Assembly: GCF_014269025.2 (NCBI RefSeq)
Contig: NZ_CP077094.1
Coordinates: 2,666,001 to 2,730,000 of the forward strand
Reading direction: 5' to 3'
Length of the DNA stretch: 64,000 bases
Source of the DNA: Pseudomonas promysalinigenes
Lineage (GTDB): Bacteria; Pseudomonadota; Gammaproteobacteria; Pseudomonadales; Pseudomonadaceae
Shown here: positions 33,210 to 41,460 of the stretch, piece after piece
Position numbering within the stretch: the stretch's first letter is position 1
Layout of the letters: each line of letters begins with the position of its first letter
The notes under the pieces: model-generated
Told to the model about the DNA's origin: nothing
The model's input: only the letters and a program-made list of their open reading frames with translations
Database searches by the model: none
Translations under genes and position numbers: made by a program

Positions 33210-34457
33210 ATGCGCATAGCAATCATCGGCAGCGGCATTTCCGGCCTGACCTGCGCCCACCTACTGTCGCGCAAACATGAGGTCACCGTGTTCGAGGCCG
33301 AGCAGTGGGTCGGTGGCCACACACACACGCTGGATGTGACCTACCACGGCCAGCGTTATGCGATAGATACAGGGTTCATCGTATTCAACGACTGGACCTA
33401 CCCCAATTTCATCCGTTTGCTGGACCAACTGGGGGTGGCTTCGCAGCCCACCGAAATGAGTTTTTCCGTGCACGACCCGGCCACGGGCCTTGAGTACAAC
33501 GGCCACGACCTGAACACGCTGTTCGCGCAACGGCGCAACTTGGTGTCTCCTGGTTTCTGGGGCATGATAAGGGACATTCTGCGCTTCAACCGCCAGGCAT
33601 TGGCCGACCTGGGCAGCGGTCGCATCGACAGCAACACCACGCTGAACAGCTACCTGCAGGCCGAGCACTACGGGCAACGTTTCATCGACCACTACATCGT
33701 GCCAATGGGCTCGGCGATCTGGTCGATGTCGCGCGCCGACATGTTGCAGTTTCCCTTGGCATTCTTCGTGCGCTTCTGCCGCAATCATGGCTTGCTGTCC
33801 GTCAATCAACGCCCCCAATGGCGCGTCATCACCGGTGGCTCAAGCAGCTATATCGAGCCGCTGTGCCAACCCTTCGCCGACACCCTCAGGCTCAACTGCA
33901 AGGTTCACAACGTAGAGCGCGATGAAGGGGGGGTTACTCTGGTGAGCGCCGCAGGCACCGAGCGTTTCGATAATGTCGTTTTTGCCTGCCACAGTGATCA
34001 GGCCCTGAGCTTGTTGAACAAGCCAAGCCCAGAGGAGCGCGCCGTGCTTGGAGCCATTGGCTATGCCAGCAATGATGTGGTGCTGCACACCGATACCAGG
34101 CTGTTACCCCGTCGCAGGCGTGCCTGGGCCAGTTGGAACTACCGCCTCGGCGGCCCAGCCCAGGCGCCAGCGGCGCTGACCTACAACATGAACATTCTGC
34201 AGGGCCTGGAGGCACCCGCCACGTTTTGCGTAAGCCTCAACCAGACCGCGCTGATCGACCCGATGCAGGTGATCGCCAGGTTTCAATACGCTCACCCTCA
34301 ATACAGCCTCGCAGCGTCGGCTGCTCAGGCGCAGCACGAGCTTTTGCAGGGCCAGCAGCACAGCTACTTCTGTGGCGCTTACTGGGGTAACGGCTTTCAT
34401 GAGGACGGAGTGGTCAGCGCCTTGAAGGTGGCCGCCCACTTCGACGTGCGACTGTGA
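33210..34457 (+). CDS. FAD-dependent amine-oxidase-like oxidoreductase
   Basis: 415 residues. N-terminal IAIIGSGISGLTCAHLLSRKHEVTVFEA is the dinucleotide-binding motif, followed by GGHTHTLDV. Conserved parts of the family also occur at IDTGFIVFNDWTYPNF and at the C-terminal GAYWGNGFHEDGVVSALKVA. The protein resembles the oxidases that accompany DUF1365 and Cfa-like genes in light- or singlet-oxygen-induced operons, some linked in the literature to furan fatty acid synthesis. That link here is inference. RBS AGGAA is slightly distant. Confidence 0.9.
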   Translation: MRIAIIGSGISGLTCAHLLSRKHEVTVFEAEQWVGGHTHTLDVTYHGQRYAIDTGFIVFNDWTYPNFIRLLDQLGVASQPTEMSFSVHDPATGLEYNGHDLNTLFAQRRNLVSPGFWGMIRDILRFNRQALADLGSGRIDSNTTLNSYLQAEHYGQRFIDHYIVPMGSAIWSMSRADMLQFPLAFFVRFCRNHGLLSVNQRPQWRVITGGSSSYIEPLCQPFADTLRLNCKVHNVERDEGGVTLVSAAGTERFDNVVFACHSDQALSLLNKPSPEERAVLGAIGYASNDVVLHTDTRLLPRRRRAWASWNYRLGGPAQAPAALTYNMNILQGLEAPATFCVSLNQTALIDPMQVIARFQYAHPQYSLAASAAQAQHELLQGQQHSYFCGAYWGNGFHEDGVVSALKVAAHFDVRL

Positions 34458-35263
34458 ACAGCAGCCTGTGCCATGGCTGGGTCAGCCACCGTCGCCTGAC
34501 GCCTCGGGCTCATGCTTTTGCTTATCGCATCGGCATGTTCTACCTGGACCTGGACGAGCAAGCCTGGCTCAAAAGCCTTTCACGCTGGCTGGGGCACTGG
34601 CGCTTCGCACCGCTGTGCTGGCGCGAAACCGACTATCTGCCGGGCAGCACCCGGCGCGGTGAATCACTGGCCGATGCCGCTCGCTCACTGGTCGAGCAGG
34701 CCACCGGCCAGAGACCCCTTGGGCCGGTGCGGCTGCTGACGCAGCTGCGGTGCTGGGGGTTGTCGTTCAACCCTGTGAGTTTCTACTTCTGCCATGACCA
34801 CGAAGGCGTACTGGCGGCCATCCTGATGGAAGTACGCAACACGCCCTGGCGCGAACGCTTTCACTACGTGCTACCGGTGCAGGGCAACCTCACCAGGCCG
34901 TTCAGCGTGGCCAAGGCATTCCACGTATCGCCGTTCATGGGCTTGAACATGGACTATCACCTGCGCTTCTCACTGAGCGCGGACCACATTCGTATCCACA
35001 TGCAAAATTGGCAAGACGGCCTGCAAGTCTTTGCAGCCGATCTTGCTCTGCATCGCCATCCCCTGAACAGGCGTTCGCTGCGCCGCTACGTGATGACGTT
35101 CCCATGGATGAGCTTGCGCACTGTTTCGGCCATCTACTGGCAAGCGCTGCGCCTGTTACTAAAACGTACCCCTGTACATGACCACACCCTCAGCCAGGGC
35201 GACCTGGCCCTAGGCCAACCGTTCGAGGATCCCGAAAATGCCAAATCCCACCCTCAGCGTTAG
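34454..35263 (+). CDS. DUF1365 family protein
   Basis: 269 residues. Family hallmarks: HGWVSHRRLTPRAHAFAYRIGMFYLDLDE at the start, LRCWGLSFNPVSFYFCHD at ~110-125, EVRNTPWRERFHYVLP and FHVSPFMGLNMDYHLRF. Function unknown, but the DUF1365 / FAD oxidase / Cfa-like trio is a recurrent gene block. The GTG start overlaps the preceding stop (GTGA) and it overlaps the Cfa-like gene by 26 bp, so the operon is translationally tight. Confidence 0.92.
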   Translation: MNSSLCHGWVSHRRLTPRAHAFAYRIGMFYLDLDEQAWLKSLSRWLGHWRFAPLCWRETDYLPGSTRRGESLADAARSLVEQATGQRPLGPVRLLTQLRCWGLSFNPVSFYFCHDHEGVLAAILMEVRNTPWRERFHYVLPVQGNLTRPFSVAKAFHVSPFMGLNMDYHLRFSLSADHIRIHMQNWQDGLQVFAADLALHRHPLNRRSLRRYVMTFPWMSLRTVSAIYWQALRLLLKRTPVHDHTLSQGDLALGQPFEDPENAKSHPQR

Positions 35264-36500
35264 CAAGTTCGTAGGCCTTGGCCCCTTGCTTGGCGGGCTG
35301 GCACGCAGTGCCGTACTTGCCCAACTGGGGAAGTTGCGCCATGGCCACCTACGCCTGCTTAGCCATGGCCAGCAATGGAGTTTCGGTGATCCTGCCAGCC
35401 CGTTGCAGGCAGAGGTGGAGATCCTCGATGACGCCACCTGGAGCCTGGTCGCCGGCAATGGTTCGATCGGTGCTGGGGAAGCCTACATTCACGGCTATTG
35501 GCGCAGCCCTGACCTGGCGCGGGTGACGCGCCTGTTCATCGCCAACCTAGAGGTGTTGGATGCGCTCGAGGGCGGCCTGGCCCGCCTGGCGCGCCCGGCC
35601 CTGCGGATGCTGCACAGGCTCAACCGTAACAGCCGCCGCGGGGCGCGGCGCAACATTCTGGCCCACTACGACCTGGGCAATGCCCTTTTCGAACGGCTGC
35701 TGGACCCTACCATGATGTACTCGGCAGCCCAATTCGAGTACCCGGAGCAGGAACTGGAGCAGGCTCAGTTGCATAAACTCGAGCGGATTTGCCAGAAACT
35801 CGAGCTCTGCCCAGATGATCACCTGCTTGAGATCGGCACTGGCTGGGGCAGCCTGGCCATCCATGCGGCCACGCATTACGGCTGCCGCGTCACCACCACG
35901 ACGCTTTCCGAGGCCCAGTACAGCCATACCGTGGCGCGGGTTCAGGCCTTGGGCCTGGAGCAGCGCATCAGTGTGTTGCGCGAAGACTACCGCGACCTGC
36001 AAGGTCGCTTCGACAAACTGGTTTCGATCGAAATGATCGAGGCCGTCGGTCATCGCTACTTGCCGGTGTATTTTCGCCAGTGCGCCTCGCTGCTCAAGCC
36101 TGATGGCCTGATGCTGCTGCAGGCGATCACCATTCGCGATCAACGCTACGCCCAAGCCCGCCGCTCGGTCGACTTCATCCAGCGTTACATCTTCCCAGGC
36201 GGCGCCTTGCCCTCGCTGAGCGTGATGCTCGATACCGCCAGCCGGCACACGGCGCTGAACCTGCTGCACATGGAGGACTTCGGCCCAGACTATGCGCTGA
36301 CCCTCCAGCACTGGCGAGACAACTTGCGCCAGGCCCGCCCAGCGCTGGCAGAGCTTGGCTACGACGATACCTTCCAGCGCCTGTGGGAGTTCTACCTGTG
36401 CTACTGCCAGGGCGGCTTCGAGGAGCGCGCCATCGGCGTTGCTCACCTGCTCTTTGCCCCGCCCCTGGCACGTCGCGCGCCCCTGCCGGCAAGCGCATGA
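35238..36500 (+). CDS. Cyclopropane-fatty-acid-synthase-like SAM methyltransferase
   Basis: 420 residues. SAM-binding EIGTGWGSLAIHAATHYGCRVTTTTLSEAQY near residues 200-230 and the RFDKLVSIEMIEAVGHRY motif near 265 are diagnostic of Cfa enzymes, as is the N-terminal ARRNILAHYDLGNALFERLLDPTMMYSAA. These enzymes methylate or cyclopropanate a lipid double bond at the membrane. The standard Cfa is usually encoded elsewhere, so this is probably a paralogue with a separate role under light stress (inference). GAGGATCCCGAAA is its ribosome site. Confidence 0.93.
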   Translation: MPNPTLSVSKFVGLGPLLGGLARSAVLAQLGKLRHGHLRLLSHGQQWSFGDPASPLQAEVEILDDATWSLVAGNGSIGAGEAYIHGYWRSPDLARVTRLFIANLEVLDALEGGLARLARPALRMLHRLNRNSRRGARRNILAHYDLGNALFERLLDPTMMYSAAQFEYPEQELEQAQLHKLERICQKLELCPDDHLLEIGTGWGSLAIHAATHYGCRVTTTTLSEAQYSHTVARVQALGLEQRISVLREDYRDLQGRFDKLVSIEMIEAVGHRYLPVYFRQCASLLKPDGLMLLQAITIRDQRYAQARRSVDFIQRYIFPGGALPSLSVMLDTASRHTALNLLHMEDFGPDYALTLQHWRDNLRQARPALAELGYDDTFQRLWEFYLCYCQGGFEERAIGVAHLLFAPPLARRAPLPASA

Positions 36501-36988
36501 CACACACTGGCAGAGTGCTTGCCAACGCCCTGTGGCTACAGGCTGGCTGGTGGCTGTGCGTACTGGGCGCACAACGCCCCTGGCTGTTGCTGACGTTGAT
36601 CCCGGGCCTGGCATTGCATCTGTGCCTGACCCCGGACACCCAGCGCGAGATCAAGGCCATGCTGCGTGTGACCTTGGCGGGGTGTTTACTCGATAGCGTA
36701 CTGGGGGCGGCTGGCGTATTCGCGTTCGATACTGTCCCACTACCGCTATGGCTTGCGCTGATGTGGCTGGTGCTGGCCAGCGGCATGCGTCATAGCCTGG
36801 CATGGCTGAGCCGTAAATGGTGGATAGCAGCCCTGCTGGGCGCCGCAGGTGCGCCCCCGGCATACGTGGCTGGCGCCAGGCTAGCCGGGGTTGAACTGCC
36901 CTTGGGCGAGATCACCACTTGGCTCTTGCTGGCGCCGATCTGGGCCGCAGCCCTACCCCTGCTCCTGCGACTTGCAACGTGGCGCTGA
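36497..36988 (+). CDS. DUF2878 family integral membrane protein
   Basis: 163 residues with about five hydrophobic segments ([89 protein letters not shown]). [14 protein letters not shown] is the conserved stretch of DUF2878. Start ATG overlaps the Cfa-like stop (ATGA). It is the last gene of the rightward operon and overlaps the end of the DUF2256 gene on the opposite strand by 36 bp. Confidence 0.88.
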   Translation: MTHTGRVLANALWLQAGWWLCVLGAQRPWLLLTLIPGLALHLCLTPDTQREIKAMLRVTLAGCLLDSVLGAAGVFAFDTVPLPLWLALMWLVLASGMRHSLAWLSRKWWIAALLGAAGAPPAYVAGARLAGVELPLGEITTWLLLAPIWAAALPLLLRLATWR

Positions 36989-37108
36989 GCGGCGGCATCG
37001 CTCCGAGCAGTAGCGCACTTGCTCCCAACAGCGTGCCCAGCGCTTGCGCCAGTTGAACGGCCGGCCACAGACCACACAGACTTTGCTCGGCAACAAGCTC
37101 TTTTTCAT
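36953..37108 (-). CDS. DUF2256 zinc-finger-like small protein
   Basis: 51 residues. Matches DUF2256: [19 protein letters not shown], then [10 protein letters not shown]; four cysteines in CxxC...CxxxC form a likely zinc site. Family members are found next to Fe-S photolyases, as here. ATG 37108 overlaps the photolyase stop (ATGA). Its 3' end overlaps the convergent DUF2878 gene by 36 bp, so antisense transcript effects are possible. Confidence 0.85.
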   Translation of the reverse strand: MKKSLLPSKVCVVCGRPFNWRKRWARCWEQVRYCSERCRRSAPRCKSQEQG

Positions 37109-38646
37109 ATCGCCTGCCCCGCATCCAGTTGGGCCAACAGTGACTGCCCACGCTGCCACACGGCATCACGCCGGCTGGTAGACATGCCATCGAGGCTGCG
37201 ATAAACCAGCGCCAACCTAGGGTTGGCCGACAGCACCGGCCGATGGCGAATGAGAAAATGCCAGTACAGGGCATTGAAGGGGCAGGCATCCTCCTCGGCC
37301 ACATGATCAACCCGGTAGCTGCATTGCTGGCAATGGTCAGACATACGTTGAATATAACGCCCGCTTGCGCAGTAGGGTTTTGAGCCCAGGTAACCACCAT
37401 CGGCATGCATCACCATGCCCAGCGTGTTGGGTAGCTCGACCCAGTCGAAGGCGTCCATGTAGACGGCCAGGTACCATTCACAGATCGCACTCGGCACGAT
37501 CCCGGCCAGCAAGGCGAAGTTACCGGTAACCATCAAGCGCTGAATATGGTGGGCGTAGGCCAACCGCAGGGTCTGCCCAATCGCTTGTGCCATGCAGCGC
37601 ATGCGGGTCTGCCCGGTCCAGTAGAACTCCGGCAAAGCGCGGTCGTTACCCAGGTAGTTGAGTTCGGCGTACTCAGGCATACGCAGCCAGTAAACGCCAT
37701 GCACATACTCGCGCCAACCAATCAGCTGACGGATGAACCCTTCAGCTGCGTTAAGCGGTACGCGCCCCTCGCGCCATGCCCGGTCGACGTCCTCGCACAG
37801 GCTGCGCACATCAAGCAGGCCCAGGTTGAGCGCTGCGCTGATGCGTGCATGGAACAGATAGGGATCACCTTCAGCCATGGCATCCTGGTAGTCACCAAAC
37901 GCCGCCAGACCAAATTGCAGAAAGTGTTCCCAGAGTTGCTGAGCTTGGGCGTGGGTAACGGGGTAGTCGAAGCCTTCGACGGCTCCGTAGTGGTCGCTAA
38001 AATGCAACCGCACTAAGCTGACGACTGCTACGGTGATCTCATCCTGCGGGAAATGCGCAGGAAACGGCCCATGCAACTGGCCGGGCAGGCGCTTGCGGTT
38101 CTGGCTGTCGAAGTTCCAGGCACCGCCTGCCGGGCTGCCGTCCAATTCCATTAACAGGCCGGTACGCTTGCGCATACCGCGGTAGAAGTGCTCCATACGC
38201 AGCTGGCGACGCTCGCTGGCCCAGCGGGCAAAAGCTTCCCTGGAGCACATGAAGCGCGTATCGCGGTGCCACACCAACGGCAAACCGGCATCTCGTAGCG
38301 CCTGCTCCAAGCGCCACTCGCCGCACTCGGTGAGATGAATATCAGTCGCCCCCAGGGCTTTGCGCCAACGCTGCAGCTCGCCAACGATGCTGCCGCTGTT
38401 GTCGGCGGCATCGAGCTCGACATAGTGCACCTGCCACCCGCGTTCGCGCAGTGCCTGGGCAAAATGGCGCATGGCGCTGAATATGAGCACGATCTTCAGC
38501 GGATGATGCGGCACATAGCGGGCCTCACCCTGCACCTCCGCCATCAGTATGGCGTCGGTGGCCGGGTCGAGCGCCTGTAGACTTGCCAGATCGAAAGACA
38601 GCTGATCACCCAACACAAGGCCCAGGCGCACCGCTTGAGCTACCAC
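37105..38646 (-). CDS. Fe-S cluster photolyase/cryptochrome family protein
   Basis: About 513 residues. [21 protein letters not shown] at the start and the C-terminal [42 protein letters not shown] segment identify the bacterial FeS-BCP class, formerly PhrB-like deoxyribodipyrimidine-photolyase-related proteins. The four cysteines fit a 4Fe-4S cluster. Some members repair (6-4) photoproducts in DNA using FAD and blue light. GTG 38646 overlaps the DUF6482 stop; another GTG at 38631 is possible. Part of a leftward operon with a LitR-type operator upstream. Confidence 0.9.
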   Translation of the reverse strand: MVAQAVRLGLVLGDQLSFDLASLQALDPATDAILMAEVQGEARYVPHHPLKIVLIFSAMRHFAQALRERGWQVHYVELDAADNSGSIVGELQRWRKALGATDIHLTECGEWRLEQALRDAGLPLVWHRDTRFMCSREAFARWASERRQLRMEHFYRGMRKRTGLLMELDGSPAGGAWNFDSQNRKRLPGQLHGPFPAHFPQDEITVAVVSLVRLHFSDHYGAVEGFDYPVTHAQAQQLWEHFLQFGLAAFGDYQDAMAEGDPYLFHARISAALNLGLLDVRSLCEDVDRAWREGRVPLNAAEGFIRQLIGWREYVHGVYWLRMPEYAELNYLGNDRALPEFYWTGQTRMRCMAQAIGQTLRLAYAHHIQRLMVTGNFALLAGIVPSAICEWYLAVYMDAFDWVELPNTLGMVMHADGGYLGSKPYCASGRYIQRMSDHCQQCSYRVDHVAEEDACPFNALYWHFLIRHRPVLSANPRLALVYRSLDGMSTSRRDAVWQRGQSLLAQLDAGQAI

Positions 38647-38945
38647 TGGCTGTCGAGCGAAAAAGGTATGCGAAGCGGCGCAATGGGGCCGTCGCGCTGC
38701 CCGCACATTTCATCGTGGACCGCATGTTGTACCAGCATGCAGGGCACCGGTGGAACGTCGGCGAGCAACTGACGCAACTCGGTCGTGGAGCGCAAACGAA
38801 TGGGCTGGTCATCCTCATCGGCCAAAGTCACTGGGCCTTCTGTGGTCAAAGCTCTGAGAATATAGAACCCACCTTCGAGCGACAGCAGTTCCAGCTCTTT
38901 CGCTTCACCGCTGGTTACCATTTGGATCAGTGTGGTCAAGTTCAT
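38640..38945 (-). CDS. DUF6482 family protein
   Basis: 101 residues, resembling DUF6482: LTTLIQMVTSGEAKELELLSLEGGFYILRA, then PIRLRSTTELRQLLADV and MLVQHAVHDEMCG. No catalytic motif seen. It is translationally coupled on both sides: its ATG overlaps the DUF3833 stop (ATGA) and its stop overlaps the photolyase GTG. Function unknown. Confidence 0.85.
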   Translation of the reverse strand: MNLTTLIQMVTSGEAKELELLSLEGGFYILRALTTEGPVTLADEDDQPIRLRSTTELRQLLADVPPVPCMLVQHAVHDEMCGQRDGPIAPLRIPFSLDSQW

Positions 38946-39478
38946 GGAGTAGCCTCGGGCATGCGGCGGAAGAAGAGAGTGATCTGGCCGATCTCGACAC
39001 CGAGCTTGGTCATGCTCGACCGGTTGATCAGGGTGTCCTCATCCATCAAATACATCCAATCGTCCAGATCAACCTGCCAGTGCCGCCCGTCAACCGGCAG
39101 GTCCAGCGTGTATCGCCAACGCAGTGCATTACCCGCCACTTCGCCCTGCGCCTGGCCAATCACATCGCCAGCCGTGCCCCGCCAGCGGTTTGGACCTTCG
39201 GGCACCAATGTCCAGACGCGCTGTTGGCGGGTGCCGTCGCTGTACACGAAACGTTCGTCCAGGATCAGCCGCTCGCCCTCGCGACGGCTATCGATGCGCA
39301 CGTGAAAGCGCTTGACCACTTCGCCTGATCGCTTCTGGAACATGCCCCAGGCCTGTACGGGCCGCGAGAAGAACGCAGCCAAGTCAAATTTTGGTTGCTC
39401 CTGGGCATAACGCTCTACCCCCACATTGCCGCAACTGCCTAGCAGCAGGCAGCAGACAAGTAGCATCGCTCTAGACAT
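38942..39478 (-). CDS. DUF3833 lipoprotein
   Basis: 178 residues. N-terminal MSRAMLLVCCLLLGSCGNVG carries a lipobox-like LLGSC, so the mature protein is probably lipid-anchored at Cys16. The body matches DUF3833 (AFFSRPVQAWGMFQKRSGEVVKRF, LDERFVYSDGTRQQRVW, DDWMYLMDEDTLINRS, the last being a signature). Start ATG 39478 has AGGAA nine bases before. Co-transcribed with the chalcone-isomerase-like gene (2-bp gap) and DUF6482. Confidence 0.88.
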   Translation of the reverse strand: MSRAMLLVCCLLLGSCGNVGVERYAQEQPKFDLAAFFSRPVQAWGMFQKRSGEVVKRFHVRIDSRREGERLILDERFVYSDGTRQQRVWTLVPEGPNRWRGTAGDVIGQAQGEVAGNALRWRYTLDLPVDGRHWQVDLDDWMYLMDEDTLINRSSMTKLGVEIGQITLFFRRMPEATP

Positions 39479-39480
39479 AT

Positions 39481-40017
39481 TCACGTTCCTCGCTCGTTGC
39501 CTGCCAGCCCAAGTAGGCGCTGACGCAGTTGTGTGTCCCTGGCGCCGGGTGCCAGCCATATTGCAAAGAAAGCTCTGGCGAAATACGGGTCCGCAATCTC
39601 GCGGCTTAGTTGGCCATTGATGTAAAACCGACAACCGACCTCTGGGATATAGACCCCGGTAATGCGCATACCAGGTTCTACGTCAGCGAATGCTTGCCCT
39701 AGGGCCTTGCCCCAATCATCGCTTTGCTGCGCAGTCAGGGTGCCAGCGCTTAAACGGCGCATCTCTTGGAGGCTGGCTTTGACCAAGGTGTCTTTCGAGA
39801 GCGCTCGGTGGTAAAGCAGGTCGAGCGCAAATGGCTGATTCCAGTCATGGACAGGGCCTGCAGCCCACAGTTGGGCTGTATAAAGGCTCAAGCCAAACCA
39901 AGTGAACTCCCCAGAGCCAATCCGCTGCGCGCCAGGCAAGTCCGAGCGCCAGTCGCCCACCGCAGAAAATGCAGCAAGCAGCAACAACAGGCAGTTCCAA
40001 CGAATAGGGCGGGCCAT
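39481..40017 (-). CDS. Chalcone-isomerase-family protein, exported
   Basis: 178 residues. A hydrophobic N-terminal stretch (WNCLLLLLAAFSAVGDW) suggests a signal peptide. The body shows the bacterial chalcone-isomerase-like fold: GSGEFTWFGLSLYTAQLWA, ALDLLYHRALSKDTLVKASLQEM, GVYIPEVGCRFYINGQL and DPYFARAFFAIWLAPGARD. These relatives do not have demonstrated isomerase activity and may bind fatty acids. First gene of the leftward light operon, 26 bp after the operator at 40043-40066. ATG 40017 has GAGG upstream. Confidence 0.88.
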   Translation of the reverse strand: MARPIRWNCLLLLLAAFSAVGDWRSDLPGAQRIGSGEFTWFGLSLYTAQLWAAGPVHDWNQPFALDLLYHRALSKDTLVKASLQEMRRLSAGTLTAQQSDDWGKALGQAFADVEPGMRITGVYIPEVGCRFYINGQLSREIADPYFARAFFAIWLAPGARDTQLRQRLLGLAGNERGT

Positions 40018-40042
40018 GCTGACCTCGGTCACGTTCAAATCT

Positions 40043-40066
40043 TGTACAAATATAGCACCATGTATA
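40043..40066. promoter_or_regulatory. LitR/PplR-type operator 3
   Basis: TGTACA (40043-40048), 12-base spacer, TGTATA (40061-40066). It fits TRTACA-N12-TGTAYA in all fixed positions. It is located 26 bp upstream of the chalcone-isomerase-like gene, hence controlling the leftward photolyase operon. Confidence 0.78.
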
Positions 40067-40240
40067 GGTTTTGCTCGAATAACGTATAGTTTTTTTCAGT
40101 TATCGACCCAAGCCCAGGTCGCATCCCAAGCTAGGGATGTCGCCTCCAGCACCGCCTGTAGCAATCCAAACGCCTACCCTTGCCCTAGCCAACGCCCAGC
40201 GGCTGGTCATCAACTTTCTAACCCCGTGGAGTCGTGAACA

Positions 40241-40828
40241 ATGCCGATAGGCTTCAGGCCTGCCCAGGCCTCGGACGCGCAAGACATTGCGCGTTTTTTC
40301 CAACTCACATCCGAGGGCATGGCCGATTACATCTGGAGCACGCTCGCAGCCCCTGGAGAATCATTGCTCAGTGTCGGTACCGCTCGCTATGCCAGAGACC
40401 ATGGTGACTTCTCCTTCAAAAATTGCCTGATGGCGACCGACGAGGAGCGCGTGGTCGGCATGATGCACAGCTACCCGTTGTACGCCACGGCTGGCAGGCC
40501 GAGCGAAACCGACCCTGTGCTTGCCCCCTATGCCGACATGGAGGTCCCCAACACGTTGTACATCTCCAGCCTGGCACTGGATGAGGGGTGGCGAAACCGG
40601 GGGCTGGGGCTTGAGTTTCTGCGCCACGCCCAGCAGCGCGCTGACAATGCGGGCCTCGATGGCCTGTGCCTGATCGATTACCAAGCCAATCACGGCGCCC
40701 GCCGCTTCTATGAACGCCACGGCTTTAGAATCGTGAAAACCTGCCAGATCGTGGCCCATCCGATGCTGCGAGTCACCGGTGACGCCTACTTGATGTATCG
40801 CCCCACTCAAAATGTGCTCGGGAAATGA
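40241..40828 (+). CDS. GNAT family N-acetyltransferase
   Basis: 195 residues. The acetyl-CoA loop region reads LYISSLALDEGWRNRGLGLEFLRHAQQRA near residues 107-130 (R/Q-x-x-G-x-G/A as RNRGLG) and the C-terminal IDYQANHGARRFYERHGFRIV matches the fourth GNAT motif. The N-terminal RPAQASDAQDIARFF is typical. Substrate unknown. GGAG lies nine bases before the ATG. It is the first of a two-gene unit with the cupin gene (ATGA overlap). Confidence 0.93.
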   Translation: MPIGFRPAQASDAQDIARFFQLTSEGMADYIWSTLAAPGESLLSVGTARYARDHGDFSFKNCLMATDEERVVGMMHSYPLYATAGRPSETDPVLAPYADMEVPNTLYISSLALDEGWRNRGLGLEFLRHAQQRADNAGLDGLCLIDYQANHGARRFYERHGFRIVKTCQIVAHPMLRVTGDAYLMYRPTQNVLGK

Positions 40829-41190
40829 CCATGAACAAGCAACTGACCGTATTCCGCGAACTGGATGTTGAACCGCTGCGCGACCTGCCATTCTTCGAAG
40901 CCGTTGTGGAAGGCGACCCGCACACACTCACTACCAAGCACTATCACGACGAGCAGCAAGGCCGTATCAGCGGCGAATGGGAAGCCAGCGTCGGGGCATG
41001 GCGCATCGACTACAAGGTTTGGGAGTTCTGCCATGTGCTAAGTGGCTGCTGCATCATCGAACTTGAGGGTTGCTCGCCAGTCAGGTTGAGCGCTGGCGAC
41101 ACGTTCATCATCGAGCCAGGCGCCAAAGGTAAATGGACAGTGGTGGAAAACATGAAAAAGAACTTTGTCATTCTGCTGCCTGCCGGCTAA
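40825..41190 (+). CDS. Cupin-domain protein
   Basis: 121 residues of the RmlC-like cupin 3 type: DYKVWEFCHVLSGCCIIELEG and LSAGDTFIIEPGAKGKWTVVE are the two cupin motifs, the family often called DUF861. Only the Glu/His-like positions in EFCH are seen in motif 1, so metal binding is uncertain. The second of two in-frame ATGs (40831) could also be used. Stop and start overlap with the GNAT gene suggests functional linkage. A 270-bp gap without a gene follows. Confidence 0.85.
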   Translation: MTMNKQLTVFRELDVEPLRDLPFFEAVVEGDPHTLTTKHYHDEQQGRISGEWEASVGAWRIDYKVWEFCHVLSGCCIIELEGCSPVRLSAGDTFIIEPGAKGKWTVVENMKKNFVILLPAG

Positions 41191-41460
41191 CCCGCGCGCT
41201 TGAAGGCAGCTCCGGTGGCAGGGGTGGGGCGCGCCACGGGCACCAACTTGGTTCATAACCTACAGCCCCCTGCCCCATGCACCCTTTTGATGCAGGTCAC
41301 TGGCTGCACTCCAGGGGCGGTCGGAGGATAAAAGGCAAATATTTCAGCAAGTTATCCTCGGCATCCGCGCCTGGAGGGCTGCGCCGGGGTTTGGGCACTT
41401 TCATTGCAATGAAGCCTTGCATGCACAACGCACTGCCAGCAATGGTTGCAAGGAGTGGCT

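Noticed and set aside
40122..40145. Small inverted repeat (GCATCCC...GGGATGT) before the GNAT gene
   Set aside because: Short 6-7 bp stem with no partner repeat elsewhere, not enough to call an operator or riboswitch.
41191..41460. Possible small RNA or gene between the cupin and ATP-grasp genes
   Set aside because: About 270 bp without a convincing frame, hairpin-with-U-tract or conserved motif. Probably the promoter region of the Anbu cluster.
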